DNA of 64,000 bases from Vibrio rumoiensis (GCF_002218045.2 NZ_AP018685.1:2170001-2234000), one strand, 5' to 3'; shown: positions 1 through 9,210, counted from the first letter of the stretch. The notes: generated by a model not told the origin, from the sequence alone. Program-made: numbers and translations.

Positions 1-2949
1 TACCGTCATCATGACCGGACGAACACGTAATCCGGCACCTTGCTTAATCGCCGTAATGAGTGACTGATGGGTAAGAGGTTTATGGTCTCTTTCAGACTCA
101 ATAACGGCTAGATGCCAAGCTTGATTGAGATAGACCAGCATGATCACGCCAATCTCTACCGCCACTCCAGCCAGTGCAATAAAGCCAACCCCGACAGCAA
201 TCGAGAAGTTGTAGTTAAGCTGCCACATCAGCCATAAGCCGCCAACCATCGCGAGAGGTAGAGTCGCCATGATAATGAGCACTTCGCCAACACGTTTAAA
301 ACTTAAATACAGCAACAACATAATGATGATTAAGGTCACCGGAACCACAACGCTTAGCCTTGCTTTGGCGCGTTCCATATATTCATATTGTCCAGACCAA
401 GCTAAAGAGTAGCCAGCGGGAAGTTGTACCTCTTGCGCGACAATAGCTTGAGCTTCTTTCACATAAGAGCCTAAATCTCGATTATCAATATCAACAAATA
501 CCCAACCGTTCGGTCGTGCGTTCTCGGTTTTAATCATTGGTGGGCCATCTTCATATCGAATATCAGCAACATCACCAAGAGCGATACGAGCGCCATTCGG
601 CGTAACCAAAGGCAAGCTTTGCAGTTTGACCACCGAATCTCGATAAGATTGAGGGTAGCGAACATTGATCGGATAACGCTCTAGACCTTCAATGGTTTCC
701 CCAACATTCATGCCGCCTACCGCGGTAGAAACAACGCGTTGAACATCTTGGATACTTAAACCGTAACGAGCCGCTTGACGACGTTTAATATCAATCGTGA
801 CATAACGGCCACCAGCAACGCGCTCGGCATAGACGGATGTAGTGCCCGCTACTTGATTTAAAACTGGTTCAAGCTCAGCACCAATCTCTTCAATAACCTT
901 AAGATCTGGGCCGGATATTTTGATGCCGATTGGCGTTTTGATCCCTGTGGCAAGCATATCGATACGAGTTTTGATTGGCATAACGAAAGCATTGGTTAGT
1001 CCGGGAAATTGAATCAAAGCATCAAGCTCTTTTCTCAAAGATTCCGAGGTAACTCCAGGTCGCCATTCTGATTTAGGTTTTAATTGAATGGTGGTTTCAA
1101 TCATAGTGAGTGGCGCAGGATCGGTTGCGGTTTCCGCTCGGCCAATTTTTCCCCATACCGTTTTCACTTCGGGTACGGTTTTGATCAACTTGTTGGTTTG
1201 TTGCAATAGCTCACGCGCCTTACCAATGGAAATGCCTGGGTAAGTGGTTGGCATGTACATCAAATCCCCTTCATCTAACGGTGGGATAAACTCACTACCA
1301 ATTTTACTTATTGGGTAATAAGTGGATGCCATCAGCGAGATAGCGATAACCACAATCGTTTTAGGATAAGTCAGGCTCAAGTTGAGCAATGGGCGATAGA
1401 GTGCAACTAGCCCTTTATTAACCGGATTCTTATGTTCTGGAAGAATTTTCCCTCGAATAAAATAGCCCATTAACACCGGCACTAAGGTAATGGCCAAGGC
1501 TGCGGATGAAGCCATCGCAAAGGTTTTAGTAAAGGCTAATGGAGAGAACATTTTGCCTTCTTGTCCTTCAAGGGCGAAGACTGGAACAAAACTCAAGGTA
1601 ATGATCAGTAATGAGAAAAATAACGGTGCGCCCACTTCTGCGGCTGCATCACCAATCACTTGCCAGCGGTTTTTATCGGTCAGCGGAGTGCGCTCCATGT
1701 GTTTATGAACATTTTCGATCATAACAATGGCACCGTCGACCATGGCACCAATGGCAATAGCGATACCGCCTAAAGACATAATATTGGCGTTAATCCCTTG
1801 CCAATGCATGATGATAAAAGCCGATAAAATACCAATAGGTAAGCTGATTGCGATAACCAGTGATGACCGAATGTGGAATAAAAACAAAGCACAAACCACC
1901 GCCACAACAATGAATTCTTCCGCTAGCTTCTGCCATAAGTTTTTGACTGCATGATCAATCAAATTGGAACGATCATAAGTCGGCACAATCTCAATACCAT
2001 CAGGTAGGCTTTTTTCTAAACGCTTAAGCTTAGCTTTGACATTGGCGATCACTTGGCTCGCATTTTCACCATAACGCATGACCACCACACCACCGACAGC
2101 CTCACCTTCGCCATTTAATTCAGAAATCCCACGACGCATTTGTGGGCCAATATTGATATCGGCAATATCACCCAACAACAAAGGCGTGCCTTTTTCTGTG
2201 ACTTTGAGAGGCAAAGCTTTGATGTCTTCCACACTGCTTAAATAGCCGGTGGTTCGAACCATATGCTCAGCTTCAGCCACTTCAATAACGGATGCTCCCG
2301 CTTCTTGATTACCTTGAGAAATAGCGGAATTGACTTGCTGTAGTGTTAAGTCGTAAGCACGCAATTTTGCGGGATCAATTTGTATTTGATACTGCTTCAC
2401 CATGCCGCCGACAGTGGCGATTTCCGATACTCCATCCACGGTTTGCAGCTCATATTTCAAAAACCAATCTTGGTAGCTACGTAGCTCTGAAAGATCGTGC
2501 TTACCAGTCTTGTCTTGTAGAACATAGCTGTACACCCAACCAACCCCTGTGGCATCAGGCCCTAACGTGGGTTTCGCTTGTGGTGGAAGCTTAGGTGCAA
2601 CTTGGCTTAAGTACTCTAAAACTCGCGAACGAGCCCAGTACATGTCGGTATCATCGTTAAAAATGATATAAACATACGAGTCTCCAAAGAATGAATAACC
2701 TCGAACAGTGACGGCTCCTGGGACAGCGAGCATCGCGGTAGTTAAAGGGTAAGTCACTTGATCCTCTACTACCTGTGGCGCTTGTCCTGGATACGAAGTT
2801 TTGATGATTACTTGCACATCAGATAGATCCGGCAGTGCATCAACCGGAGTATTTTTAACGCTATATAAACCCGCTGCGGTCAATAAAATGGCAGCGATGA
2901 TGACCATAAATCGATTTTGAATCGACCATCGAATAATCGCCGGGATCAT
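1..2949 (-). CDS. cusA: CusA-type heavy-metal RND efflux pump, inner-membrane subunit (3' end outside window)
   Basis: Proton-driven RND transporter of the heavy-metal efflux class; with CusB and CusC it would export Cu(I)/Ag(I) from periplasm and cytoplasm across the outer membrane. The first 983 codons are visible and the frame is still open at base 1; E. coli CusA is 1047 aa (known), so roughly 60 residues lie outside. Seen directly: N-terminal membrane segment beginning MIPAIIRWSIQNRFMV, then PVDALPDLSDVQVI, and the central motif GAMVDGAIVMIENVHKHME (complement of about 1680-1745), whose Asp is the proton-relay residue in the family. The ATG overlaps the cusB stop by 4 nt (ATGA), so the two are translationally coupled. 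Substrate Cu/Ag is inferred from the cusR/cusS and copA context; Zn/Co pumps (CzcA) are the alternative. Confidence 0.92.
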   Translation of the reverse strand, partial: MIPAIIRWSIQNRFMVIIAAILLTAAGLYSVKNTPVDALPDLSDVQVIIKTSYPGQAPQVVEDQVTYPLTTAMLAVPGAVTVRGYSFFGDSYVYIIFNDDTDMYWARSRVLEYLSQVAPKLPPQAKPTLGPDATGVGWVYSYVLQDKTGKHDLSELRSYQDWFLKYELQTVDGVSEIATVGGMVKQYQIQIDPAKLRAYDLTLQQVNSAISQGNQEAGASVIEVAEAEHMVRTTGYLSSVEDIKALPLKVTEKGTPLLLGDIADINIGPQMRRGISELNGEGEAVGGVVVMRYGENASQVIANVKAKLKRLEKSLPDGIEIVPTYDRSNLIDHAVKNLWQKLAEEFIVVAVVCALFLFHIRSSLVIAISLPIGILSAFIIMHWQGINANIMSLGGIAIAIGAMVDGAIVMIENVHKHMERTPLTDKNRWQVIGDAAAEVGAPLFFSLLIITLSFVPVFALEGQEGKMFSPLAFTKTFAMASSAALAITLVPVLMGYFIRGKILPEHKNPVNKGLVALYRPLLNLSLTYPKTIVVIAISLMASTYYPISKIGSEFIPPLDEGDLMYMPTTYPGISIGKARELLQQTNKLIKTVPEVKTVWGKIGRAETATDPAPLTMIETTIQLKPKSEWRPGVTSESLRKELDALIQFPGLTNAFVMPIKTRIDMLATGIKTPIGIKISGPDLKVIEEIGAELEPVLNQVAGTTSVYAERVAGGRYVTIDIKRRQAARYGLSIQDVQRVVSTAVGGMNVGETIEGLERYPINVRYPQSYRDSVVKLQSLPLVTPNGARIALGDVADIRYEDGPPMIKTENARPNGWVFVDIDNRDLGSYVKEAQAIVAQEVQLPAGYSLAWSGQYEYMERAKARLSVVVPVTLIIIMLLLYLSFKRVGEVLIIMATLPLAMVGGLWLMWQLNYNFSIAVGVGFIALAGVAVEIGVIMLVYLNQAWHLAVIESERDHKPLTHQSLITAIKQGAGLRVRPVMMTV

Positions 2950-4442
2950 GATTGACCTCCTTGAGCTTGAATATCAATAATGCGGTAATCATCTTTGACT
3001 TTTTCAATCAGAAACCGAATGGTTTGACCGGCTTTAAAAGGCGATAGATCAAGGTCATCTGACGTTTCAAAACTCATTTGGCCAGCTTGCCAGTGCCATT
3101 TATCAATCGCGTTAAAATCAATGATAACCATGCCAAAATCAGCCATTAAGGTATTAATGTTACCCTCTGCCCAGACGGTTTCGCCTTTCGGCTCTGAGCC
3201 ATTGATTCGGCTTAACTCGGCATTTTGGCTAGATTCAGAATCCAACATGAATTGAGCGGAAGTGACGACTTTATCTTGAGTCGTTAATCCTTCTAAAACC
3301 TCCACTCTATCGTCGGCTTCACGACCAACTTTTATACGAGCAGAGCGATATTTCCCTTCACCTTGCGCTAATACTACCCGAGTCATATTGCCTGAGCGGA
3401 TCACCGATTCGCGCGGAATATTAATCACCTTGCCATCGGTTTTCGGTTTCAGGCTGATATTGGCAAACATATTGGGTTTGAGCTTGCCATCGGGATTATC
3501 AAACTTTAAACGGACTCGTAAAGTACGGGTTTTTGGATCAAGTATTGGGTAAACGTAATCCACAACCCCTTGCCATGATTGCCCCGGAATGGAATCCAAT
3601 GTCATTTCAGCGGTCGTACCCGCGGTAATCCAGTGCCCTTGACGTTCAAAGACTTCCGCATCCACCCAAACTTGTTGGATTGGGCCAGCGCTAATAACCG
3701 CTTGCGCTGGAGATAAATAGCCTCCTTCACGAACATTTAAACTGGCGATGATCCCATTATTAACGGCTTTAACTTCAACAGATGTCACCGCTTTACCACT
3801 ACGAACAATTTGTTTTATCTGCTCTCTATCTACTCCCAACGTCACTAAACGCTCGGTTGCGCCTTTGATCAGCCCTTGGCGTTTGGTTCGGTAAGCATTG
3901 AGTAATTCCTCTTGTGCTTTAATCAATTCAGGTGAGTAAAGAGTGAATAACACATCGCCTTTATTCACTTTCTCGCCTACTGCATTAATGTTGAGCTTTT
4001 GTACCCAACCACTAACGCGGACGTTGGTTTGCCATAATTTACTTTCATCAAAAGCGATATAACCCACTGTTTGAATTCGTGGAGACAAAGGGCTAAGCGT
4101 AACGTCCGCCACCTTAACGCCAAGATTATTTTCAACAGCCGATGAAATGATGACCGTTCCGGCAGGCTCATCGGCGGTATTGGCTTCTTCATATACCGGC
4201 ACTAAATCCATACCCATTGGGGATTTGCCAGGTTTATCGCGACGATAATTGGCATCCATTGGTGCGACCCAATAAAGAGGTTCATTTTTATTGGTTGCTT
4301 TTGCGTTGATCGTTTTTGTATTGCTAGCAGAATGATTAGCGCTCATTGATGACATGTGACTATTTACATAGTAATAACTCGCGGCTCCACCGACTGCTAA
4401 GCTGATTAATGAGGTCAGAGCTAAGGTTGAAAAATTTTTCAT
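2946..4442 (-). CDS. cusB: CusB-type periplasmic adaptor with C-terminal CusF-like domain
   Basis: Membrane-fusion (adaptor) protein linking CusA to CusC, 498 aa. In order: N-terminal membrane anchor/signal (about 1-25); a heavy-metal-binding motif around residues 57-85 (YWVAPMDANYRRDKPGKSPM then GMDLVPVY); the adaptor core (barrel-sandwich, hairpin and beta-barrel, about 95-400); and a C-terminal domain from about residue 425 resembling the periplasmic copper chaperone CusF. In that domain the Trp and last Met of CusF are kept (W-Q-A-G-Q-M), but the His and first Met ligand positions are Phe and Gly by my alignment. It lies 8 nt after cusC and overlaps cusA by 4 nt. An AGGA Shine-Dalgarno sits about 8 nt before the ATG. 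Confidence 0.9.
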   Translation of the reverse strand: MKNFSTLALTSLISLAVGGAASYYYVNSHMSSMSANHSASNTKTINAKATNKNEPLYWVAPMDANYRRDKPGKSPMGMDLVPVYEEANTADEPAGTVIISSAVENNLGVKVADVTLSPLSPRIQTVGYIAFDESKLWQTNVRVSGWVQKLNINAVGEKVNKGDVLFTLYSPELIKAQEELLNAYRTKRQGLIKGATERLVTLGVDREQIKQIVRSGKAVTSVEVKAVNNGIIASLNVREGGYLSPAQAVISAGPIQQVWVDAEVFERQGHWITAGTTAEMTLDSIPGQSWQGVVDYVYPILDPKTRTLRVRLKFDNPDGKLKPNMFANISLKPKTDGKVINIPRESVIRSGNMTRVVLAQGEGKYRSARIKVGREADDRVEVLEGLTTQDKVVTSAQFMLDSESSQNAELSRINGSEPKGETVWAEGNINTLMADFGMVIIDFNAIDKWHWQAGQMSFETSDDLDLSPFKAGQTIRFLIEKVKDDYRIIDIQAQGGQS

Positions 4443-4450
4443 CGGATGTC

Positions 4451-5782
4451 CTATTTTTGTTCAGTTGGCAATGTTGGAGCGTCGATTTGGTAATCGAATC
4501 CATTGAAGAGAAAGGCCAAGTTACTGTTGGCGATGTTGAGATCGGCGCTGAGCCTCTGTAACTCAAGTTTTAAACTGAGCTCATCACGAATCGCGGCAAC
4601 CACGTCATTAAATTGACTAGTATTGCTTTGATAACCACGCTCAACAGCTTGGGTTCTCGACTTAGCTTGAGGTAATAGGCGGGATTGATAACGATCGAGT
4701 CGTTGCTCCAAATTGCTACGATCAACCATGATCGCATTCGCTTTGGCGTTTAATTGCTGTAATAGAACATCGCGTTGGGATTTTGCCGCCCCTACTTGAT
4801 ATTGAGCAGCCGCATATTGTCGGTCTTGTCGTTTATCAGTGAACAGTGGTAAATCCATGGTGAGATAGGCACTAACCAAATCGGAAGCTGGTTCGCCATT
4901 CATGCCATTGGCTTGACGGTAGCCATACATCACCTCGACACCAAATTTTGGCTTATAAGATTGATCCGCAATGTCGACTTGAACCTTATTCGCTTCAATA
5001 TTGGCCTCAGCCATTTGAACACTAGGGTGCAGCTTCAAAAGGTTATAGAACTCGGTTTTCTGTGGGGCTTGATGGGATTGGAGGGCTAATATTTTCTCTA
5101 ACTTACTCCAGTTTAAGCTTTCTAACTTATGATTAGATCGCTGTTTTGCTAACCAGCTTGAGCCTAGCCATTCTGAAAGTTGAGCGAATATTCGTTGTTG
5201 GTTTTGTTGATTTTGTTGGAGTTGGTCATTGAGTTTTTCAAGCTGAACTCTTGCTTGCAGCACATCCTGTGATTCACTTCGACCCATTGAATAATTGGTA
5301 TCCGTAAACCTTATTAGCTCTTTTACCAGCTTGGTATTTTCTTTGATGATATCTTCAGCTTGTTGCTGATAGATCAGTTCAGCCCATAACTGAGTGATGG
5401 TATTGGCAATAGTGAGCTCACGAATTTTAATTTGCCATTCATTACCGTCGGCTTGTTTATTGGCCATTTCGGCTTGTAAATCTAAGCTGGAGCCACGCCC
5501 AAATTCTTGCATTAAACCGATAGAAATATTGGTCATAGGGTCGCTATCTAAGGACCAACTATCGACAGGCATTCCGCCAACCCCTAATTTTATTTTGGGA
5601 TCAGCTTGGGTGGCACTAGCAATGCCATTTTCACGTATGGCTTGTGATTGAGCCAAAATTTGTTGTCTACCAGCGTCGATGGTTAAAGCTTGTTCGATCA
5701 CACTGGTTAGCTGACTTTGCGCCCAAACAGGAGTGCAAAATCCAGCCATTAACGCGTAAAGCGTCCATGGTTTGAAAGTCAT
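4451..5782 (-). CDS. cusC: CusC-like TolC-family outer-membrane efflux protein
   Basis: Outer-membrane channel of the tripartite pump, 443 aa from the ATG at 5782. That start is preferred over an in-frame TTG at 5797 because GGAACG lies about 8 nt before the ATG and the signal peptide then begins MTFKPWTLYALMAGFCTPVW, ending VWAQS. Two outer-membrane efflux protein repeats rich in Gln/Ala/Leu coiled-coil (for example AEMANKQADGNEWQIKIREL, and repeated LEKLNDQLQQNQQNQQ) give the periplasmic alpha-barrel. No lipobox Cys is visible, unlike E. coli CusC. It is followed within 8 nt by cusB. The gene name rests on operon context; the sequence alone supports only TolC family. Confidence 0.87.
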   Translation of the reverse strand: MTFKPWTLYALMAGFCTPVWAQSQLTSVIEQALTIDAGRQQILAQSQAIRENGIASATQADPKIKLGVGGMPVDSWSLDSDPMTNISIGLMQEFGRGSSLDLQAEMANKQADGNEWQIKIRELTIANTITQLWAELIYQQQAEDIIKENTKLVKELIRFTDTNYSMGRSESQDVLQARVQLEKLNDQLQQNQQNQQRIFAQLSEWLGSSWLAKQRSNHKLESLNWSKLEKILALQSHQAPQKTEFYNLLKLHPSVQMAEANIEANKVQVDIADQSYKPKFGVEVMYGYRQANGMNGEPASDLVSAYLTMDLPLFTDKRQDRQYAAAQYQVGAAKSQRDVLLQQLNAKANAIMVDRSNLEQRLDRYQSRLLPQAKSRTQAVERGYQSNTSQFNDVVAAIRDELSLKLELQRLSADLNIANSNLAFLFNGFDYQIDAPTLPTEQK

Positions 5783-5880
5783 AATGTAACGTTCCAATAA
5801 TTACAGAAAAACAGCAGCACATGGAAATACCATGGCCGTGATTGACATAACGCAGCGAGAAAACTCGTGCGATTGGGACG

Positions 5881-6294
5881 TTAAGCTATCGGTGGTCGAT
5901 AAAGAGAATTAGAGGGGCGAGAAATCAATAAAGGTAGAGATGGTTCAATCAGCAATAAACTAGATTGTTCAATAAGTTGATCATTGGGTGTTGGCAAATA
6001 GACGTAGCTGGCGACACAAGTAGAATCGCAGCAATCATCAGTCATAGAATGTTTATGATGATTTGAATTATCCGATTGAACATTGATTGAGTGACAAGCA
6101 TTTTTTACAAGAGAGGATTCTGAGAGGTTAGAATGGTCGAGCATACTCGAAACACGGTTCGCAGATTGATGCTGCATGTTATCTGAGTTGCATTGAGTAG
6201 CGGTTAACATTAATACAGGCATGGTCGCAGCGCTATAGCTTGAAAGCAAAAGCGAAAATAAAGCTGCAAATGTAATAAACCATGTGCGTATCAT
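5881..6294 (-). CDS. Secreted Cys/His-rich protein of the cus cluster, paralogue 1
   Basis: Unrecognised family, 137 aa from the ATG at 6294 (an upstream TTG at 6306 lacks a better ribosome site). Seen: a signal peptide (IRTWFITFAALFSLLLSSYS), then a region rich in His, Met and Ser (HQSANRVSSMLDHSN, NHHKHSMTDD) ending in a CC-x3-C cluster (DDCCDSTC), and a hydrophobic tail. It shares the DCC-x2-x-C arrangement and overall layout with the 114-aa protein at 7469-7813, so the two are tandem paralogues. It lies about 100 bp before cusC in the same direction. Periplasmic copper binding is an inference from composition and neighbours. Confidence 0.7.
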   Translation of the reverse strand: MIRTWFITFAALFSLLLSSYSAATMPVLMLTATQCNSDNMQHQSANRVSSMLDHSNLSESSLVKNACHSINVQSDNSNHHKHSMTDDCCDSTCVASYVYLPTPNDQLIEQSSLLLIEPSLPLLISRPSNSLYRPPIA

Positions 6295-6392
6295 TTCAAT
6301 ACTCAATAACCCCTAAACATGGCAAGCACTTTAAATTGAAAAGACACAACAATCAAGAAAGATATCCAAGTTATTCATCAATATATACCCAA

Positions 6393-7043
6393 TTAACTTG
6401 AAGATGCAGGTTGCAGGACCTGAAAATTGTCGTTAATTCTAGTCGTCAGTGAGCCTGCAACCTTTGGTAAAGTCACATCAAAAAAACCATTTATTGCATC
6501 CTTAAAGGATGCTTTTGTCGGGAAGTAAACATTATTTCGGGCATGCTCATGCATGACCTTCCACAGTCGCTCTATTGGATTTAAATTTGGACTGTAAGGG
6601 GGTAAATAATGCAGTTCGATATTGAGCATCCGAGCAAAATCTTTTACCAACTGACTTCGGTGATAACCAGCACCATCTAAAATAATGTGAACCTTTTGTT
6701 CTAATGGATAATGTTCTTTTTTCAGCTTCCAGAAGAAACGAGCAATACTTTCACTATTAATCGTGTCATAGCTTTCTGTCACTGTCGCAGCTATATCATC
6801 TAGATTTAGAGCACCGACAAAATTCAATCGAGTACGACTACCCGTGGTTTCAATCACTTTGTCTTCACCTTTGCGGATCCAACCGTAAGTGATTTTCGTC
6901 GCTTGACTCGGATGCACAGCATCAATAAATAAAATCGGCTCATTGAGTTGCTTCAGCTCTTGATAATGCTGAATAAAAGCCTCTTGAGCTTTCAGGATTA
7001 AGTTTGTGTGGAACACCTTTAGGTTGTTTGTAAGAAAAACCAT
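6393..7043 (-). CDS. IS630 transposase, catalytic (DDE) part
   Basis: Second reading frame of the transposase, up to 216 aa, in a different frame from the N-terminal part. It contains all three catalytic positions of the IS630/Tc1 DDE fold: LFIDAVHPS (first Asp), IILDGAGYHRS (second Asp) and YLPPYSPNLNPIERLWKVMH (Glu). Its true beginning is probably a frameshift out of the upstream frame near 6985-7000, where the upstream frame reads LNPESS and this one reads LILKAQEAF, rather than an independent start. Whether this is a programmed shift or an inactivating indel cannot be decided from one copy. Confidence 0.8.
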   Translation of the reverse strand: MVFLTNNLKVFHTNLILKAQEAFIQHYQELKQLNEPILFIDAVHPSQATKITYGWIRKGEDKVIETTGSRTRLNFVGALNLDDIAATVTESYDTINSESIARFFWKLKKEHYPLEQKVHIILDGAGYHRSQLVKDFARMLNIELHYLPPYSPNLNPIERLWKVMHEHARNNVYFPTKASFKDAINGFFDVTLPKVAGSLTTRINDNFQVLQPASSS

Positions 7044-7419
7044 TGTGATGTAGCCACTTATTCATTCCCGCTACGGTGTAGGTAATAGTAAACTCAGACT
7101 GAACATACTCAACAATTTGATGGGTGTGGAAGTAGGTATTTTCAGAGAGATGTTCAATGAGTGCCATTGTTTGACTTGCATCGAGTTTACTTTGAGAACC
7201 ACCATTTTCTGGTGTGAGTTTTTCAGACTGTAGGTAGTCGTTGATATGGCGAGTAACGGTGGTTTCATGAATTCGCAAAGCTTGCGAAATCATTGCATTT
7301 GTCCAACCTTCAGACGCAAGCAAAACCGCTTTAATGCGGTCACGCACTCGACCATCACGTGCAGAGTCATGCATTCGTTCGAGTTGTTTCTTCTTCTGGT
7401 TGGATAATTCTATTTTCAT
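6940..7419 (-). CDS. IS630 transposase, N-terminal DNA-binding part
   Basis: First frame of the transposase, 159 aa from the ATG at 7419. It holds a winged-helix/helix-turn-helix region (VRDRIKAVLLASEGWTNAMI, then ALRIHETTVTRHIND) that in this family binds the terminal repeats. It overlaps the catalytic frame by about 100 bp. Continuity with that frame is supported by the family-typical run GFSYKQPKGVPHKLNPE leading into QEAFIQHYQELK across the frame change. Confidence 0.78.
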   Translation of the reverse strand: MKIELSNQKKKQLERMHDSARDGRVRDRIKAVLLASEGWTNAMISQALRIHETTVTRHINDYLQSEKLTPENGGSQSKLDASQTMALIEHLSENTYFHTHQIVEYVQSEFTITYTVAGMNKWLHHNGFSYKQPKGVPHKLNPESSRGFYSALSRAEATQ

Positions 7420-7468
7420 GTTTGTTAGCATGATCCTGTTAAAGAAGAAAATCAAGCATCTTCAATGA

Positions 7469-7813
7469 TCACGGGTATAAATCAGATTCAGATGTACTGA
7501 TTAAGCGAGAAGATGAGAGTGGGAAAAATACGCTAGTACACACGCTTTTACAGCAGTCACCACCAGAGGTAGATGAGCTATCGCAATGAATAGAACTATC
7601 GCTCTTTGTCACCTCCATCGATGGGCAGCCTATCATCGCATAATGGCTTGCTGTAGTCTCAGACATTTCCATCGAGTCATGATTAGAAGGTTGAACTGAA
7701 GAGGTCGATATTGGACTCATATCCATCATTGGCATACTTGAGACGTAGCTCGACATCAACATCGCTAAGATGCTGATAATCAAAATACTTGTTTGTCTCA
7801 AAGAGTTTGTCAT
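7469..7813 (-). CDS. Secreted Cys/His/Met-rich protein, paralogue 2; last codons replaced by IS630 end
   Basis: 114 aa from the ATG at 7813 (AAAGG about 7 nt upstream; an in-frame GTG at 7828 is less likely). Signal peptide (SILIISILAMLMSSYVSS), then Met/His/Ser-rich MPMMDMSPISTSS and HDSMEMSETTASHYAM, then GGDCCKSVC, matching the CC-x-x-C cluster of the paralogue at 5881. The IS630 element enters in the last codons. Removing it gives ...DLY-stop; with it the protein ends ...DLYP-stop, because the element's terminal repeat supplies TGA. The gene is therefore functionally almost unchanged. A periplasmic metal-binding role is inferred. Confidence 0.7.
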   Translation of the reverse strand: MTNSLRQTSILIISILAMLMSSYVSSMPMMDMSPISTSSVQPSNHDSMEMSETTASHYAMIGCPSMEVTKSDSSIHCDSSSTSGGDCCKSVCTSVFFPLSSSRLISTSESDLYP

Positions 7814-7890
7814 GTGGTACCTTTTCACTTTGAATTCATAATACAGTATCAGAACTGATGGGCAATAGTGATATTTAAAACTTGTTAGAA

Positions 7891-9210
7891 CTAAAGGTTA
7901 TTGAAAATAAAGACGAACTCACTTCGCTCATCCTTCGAATTAACTAAAATATCCCCATTGTGTGCTTTCATAATAGCCTTAGCTATAGGAAGCCCTAACC
8001 CGGCACCTACACTTCCATTATGGACACGAGATTTATCGGAACGATAGAACCGTTTAAATATATAAGGCAAAGAGCCCGTAGAAATAGGCTCACCAATGTT
8101 GCTGATTGTCACCGTGTTGGTCGTCTCTGACTCTGTGATTACAACCGATACCTCCGTATTATGAAAGCAGTGCCTCAACGCATTAGACAACACATTACCA
8201 AATGCTCGTTGAAGCATATCTTTGTCACCGAGTAAAGTCGATGAGCCATCGAAGGTAAATCGAACGTTTTTCTCTTCTGCCAACACTTCATAGTACTCAA
8301 GTAAGGGTGTGATCACCTCTTTTAAATCAAGCTTTTCTTCGATCTTATGTAAAAGTTTATTCTCTGATTTAGCTAGGTAAAGTGTATCCGAAATGGTCTT
8401 ATTGAATCGCCCTAACTCTTCAAGATTAGACACTAAAATATCTTGATACTCTTCAATTGAACGCTCTAAACCAAGCGTTACTTGAGTCTGGGTCATGATA
8501 TTGTTCAAAGGTGTTCTTAGCTCATGAGCAATATCAGATGAAAACTCACTCAACCTGAGGTAGCCTTCTTGCAGCCTCTCTAACATTTCATTTTGAGAAA
8601 TAACTAAGCTGCTTAACTCCTTTGGAAGTGAGTCACTTGGTATACGCATACTGAGGTTGCTCGTGTTCACTTCCGCGATATACTCTTTTAATTGTTTCAG
8701 TGGCTGTAATCCATTTCTAACAATAATTAATGCGTAAGTACCCGACAAACTCAGTGTCAAAACTAATGTCCAAAATAGAATAGTATTTAGTTTGTCGAAA
8801 AACACCTTATGGTGAGTCACATCAATTGCAAGAACAACCGCACCACCTTCTATCTCTGGGTAATCAAACTTAAAAGCATGAAAACGGTTATTGCCTACAC
8901 TCCATTCATATGAGGAGCGGCCTATCAGCTCAGATGGAAAGTCAATAGTTTCATTATTTGTTTTCACCACCTGTTTGTTGTTTAAGACCCAAGCGGAAAT
9001 ATTCCAAGAATGGAACAAGTCTAAATCACGCTCAACAGTGCCTATCAAAGGGCGGAGTTTTGTTTCTAGGTGCCTATAGTCCTGTTCATTAAAGTGGTTC
9101 TTGATAGCGTGTTGGATCGTTAAAGCAAACACGACTAAAACCACAAAAGAGGCTGTGACAAACATAAACACCAGTTTGCGTGCGATTGATTGATTTAGTA
9201 ATTTTTTCAT
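7891..9210 (-). CDS. cusS: CusS-like heavy-metal sensor histidine kinase
   Basis: Membrane sensor kinase, 439 aa, partner of the response regulator it overlaps by 4 nt. Two transmembrane segments (about 13-32 and 150-172) bracket a periplasmic sensor region; then a HAMP linker; an H-box SSDIAHELRTPLNNIM; an N-box GNVLSNALRHC; and a G-box SVGAGLGLPIAKAIM. The layout matches the heavy-metal sensor kinases (CusS/PcoS/CopS). In E. coli CusS detects periplasmic Cu(I)/Ag(I) and phosphorylates CusR (known). Its position directly before the secreted Cys/His-rich proteins and cusCBA supports copper or silver as the signal. Confidence 0.88.
   Translation of the reverse strand: MKKLLNQSIARKLVFMFVTASFVVLVVFALTIQHAIKNHFNEQDYRHLETKLRPLIGTVERDLDLFHSWNISAWVLNNKQVVKTNNETIDFPSELIGRSSYEWSVGNNRFHAFKFDYPEIEGGAVVLAIDVTHHKVFFDKLNTILFWTLVLTLSLSGTYALIIVRNGLQPLKQLKEYIAEVNTSNLSMRIPSDSLPKELSSLVISQNEMLERLQEGYLRLSEFSSDIAHELRTPLNNIMTQTQVTLGLERSIEEYQDILVSNLEELGRFNKTISDTLYLAKSENKLLHKIEEKLDLKEVITPLLEYYEVLAEEKNVRFTFDGSSTLLGDKDMLQRAFGNVLSNALRHCFHNTEVSVVITESETTNTVTISNIGEPISTGSLPYIFKRFYRSDKSRVHNGSVGAGLGLPIAKAIMKAHNGDILVNSKDERSEFVFIFNNL

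Larger units (their letters stand above)
6386..7477 (-). mobile_element. IS630-family insertion sequence
   Basis: About 1,092 bp, bounded by imperfect terminal inverted repeats: reading inward, TATACCC-n7-TTGAAGATGC at both ends (17 of 24 positions identical by eye). TA dinucleotides flank it (6384-6385 and 7478-7479), the target duplication expected for this family. It carries a transposase in two frames on the minus strand. It sits between the paralogues at 5881 and 7469, at the extreme 3' end of the latter, and may be polar on cusCBA. Confidence 0.88.

Noticed and set aside
1490..2594. Plus-strand frames of 72-83 codons inside cusA
   Set aside because: All are antisense shadows of the continuous cusA frame, which has RND motifs throughout.
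7806..7812. TTTGTCA half-site before the second secreted paralogue as another CusR box
   Set aside because: Only one half of the inverted repeat is present and the TAAACTGAGT partner is missing.
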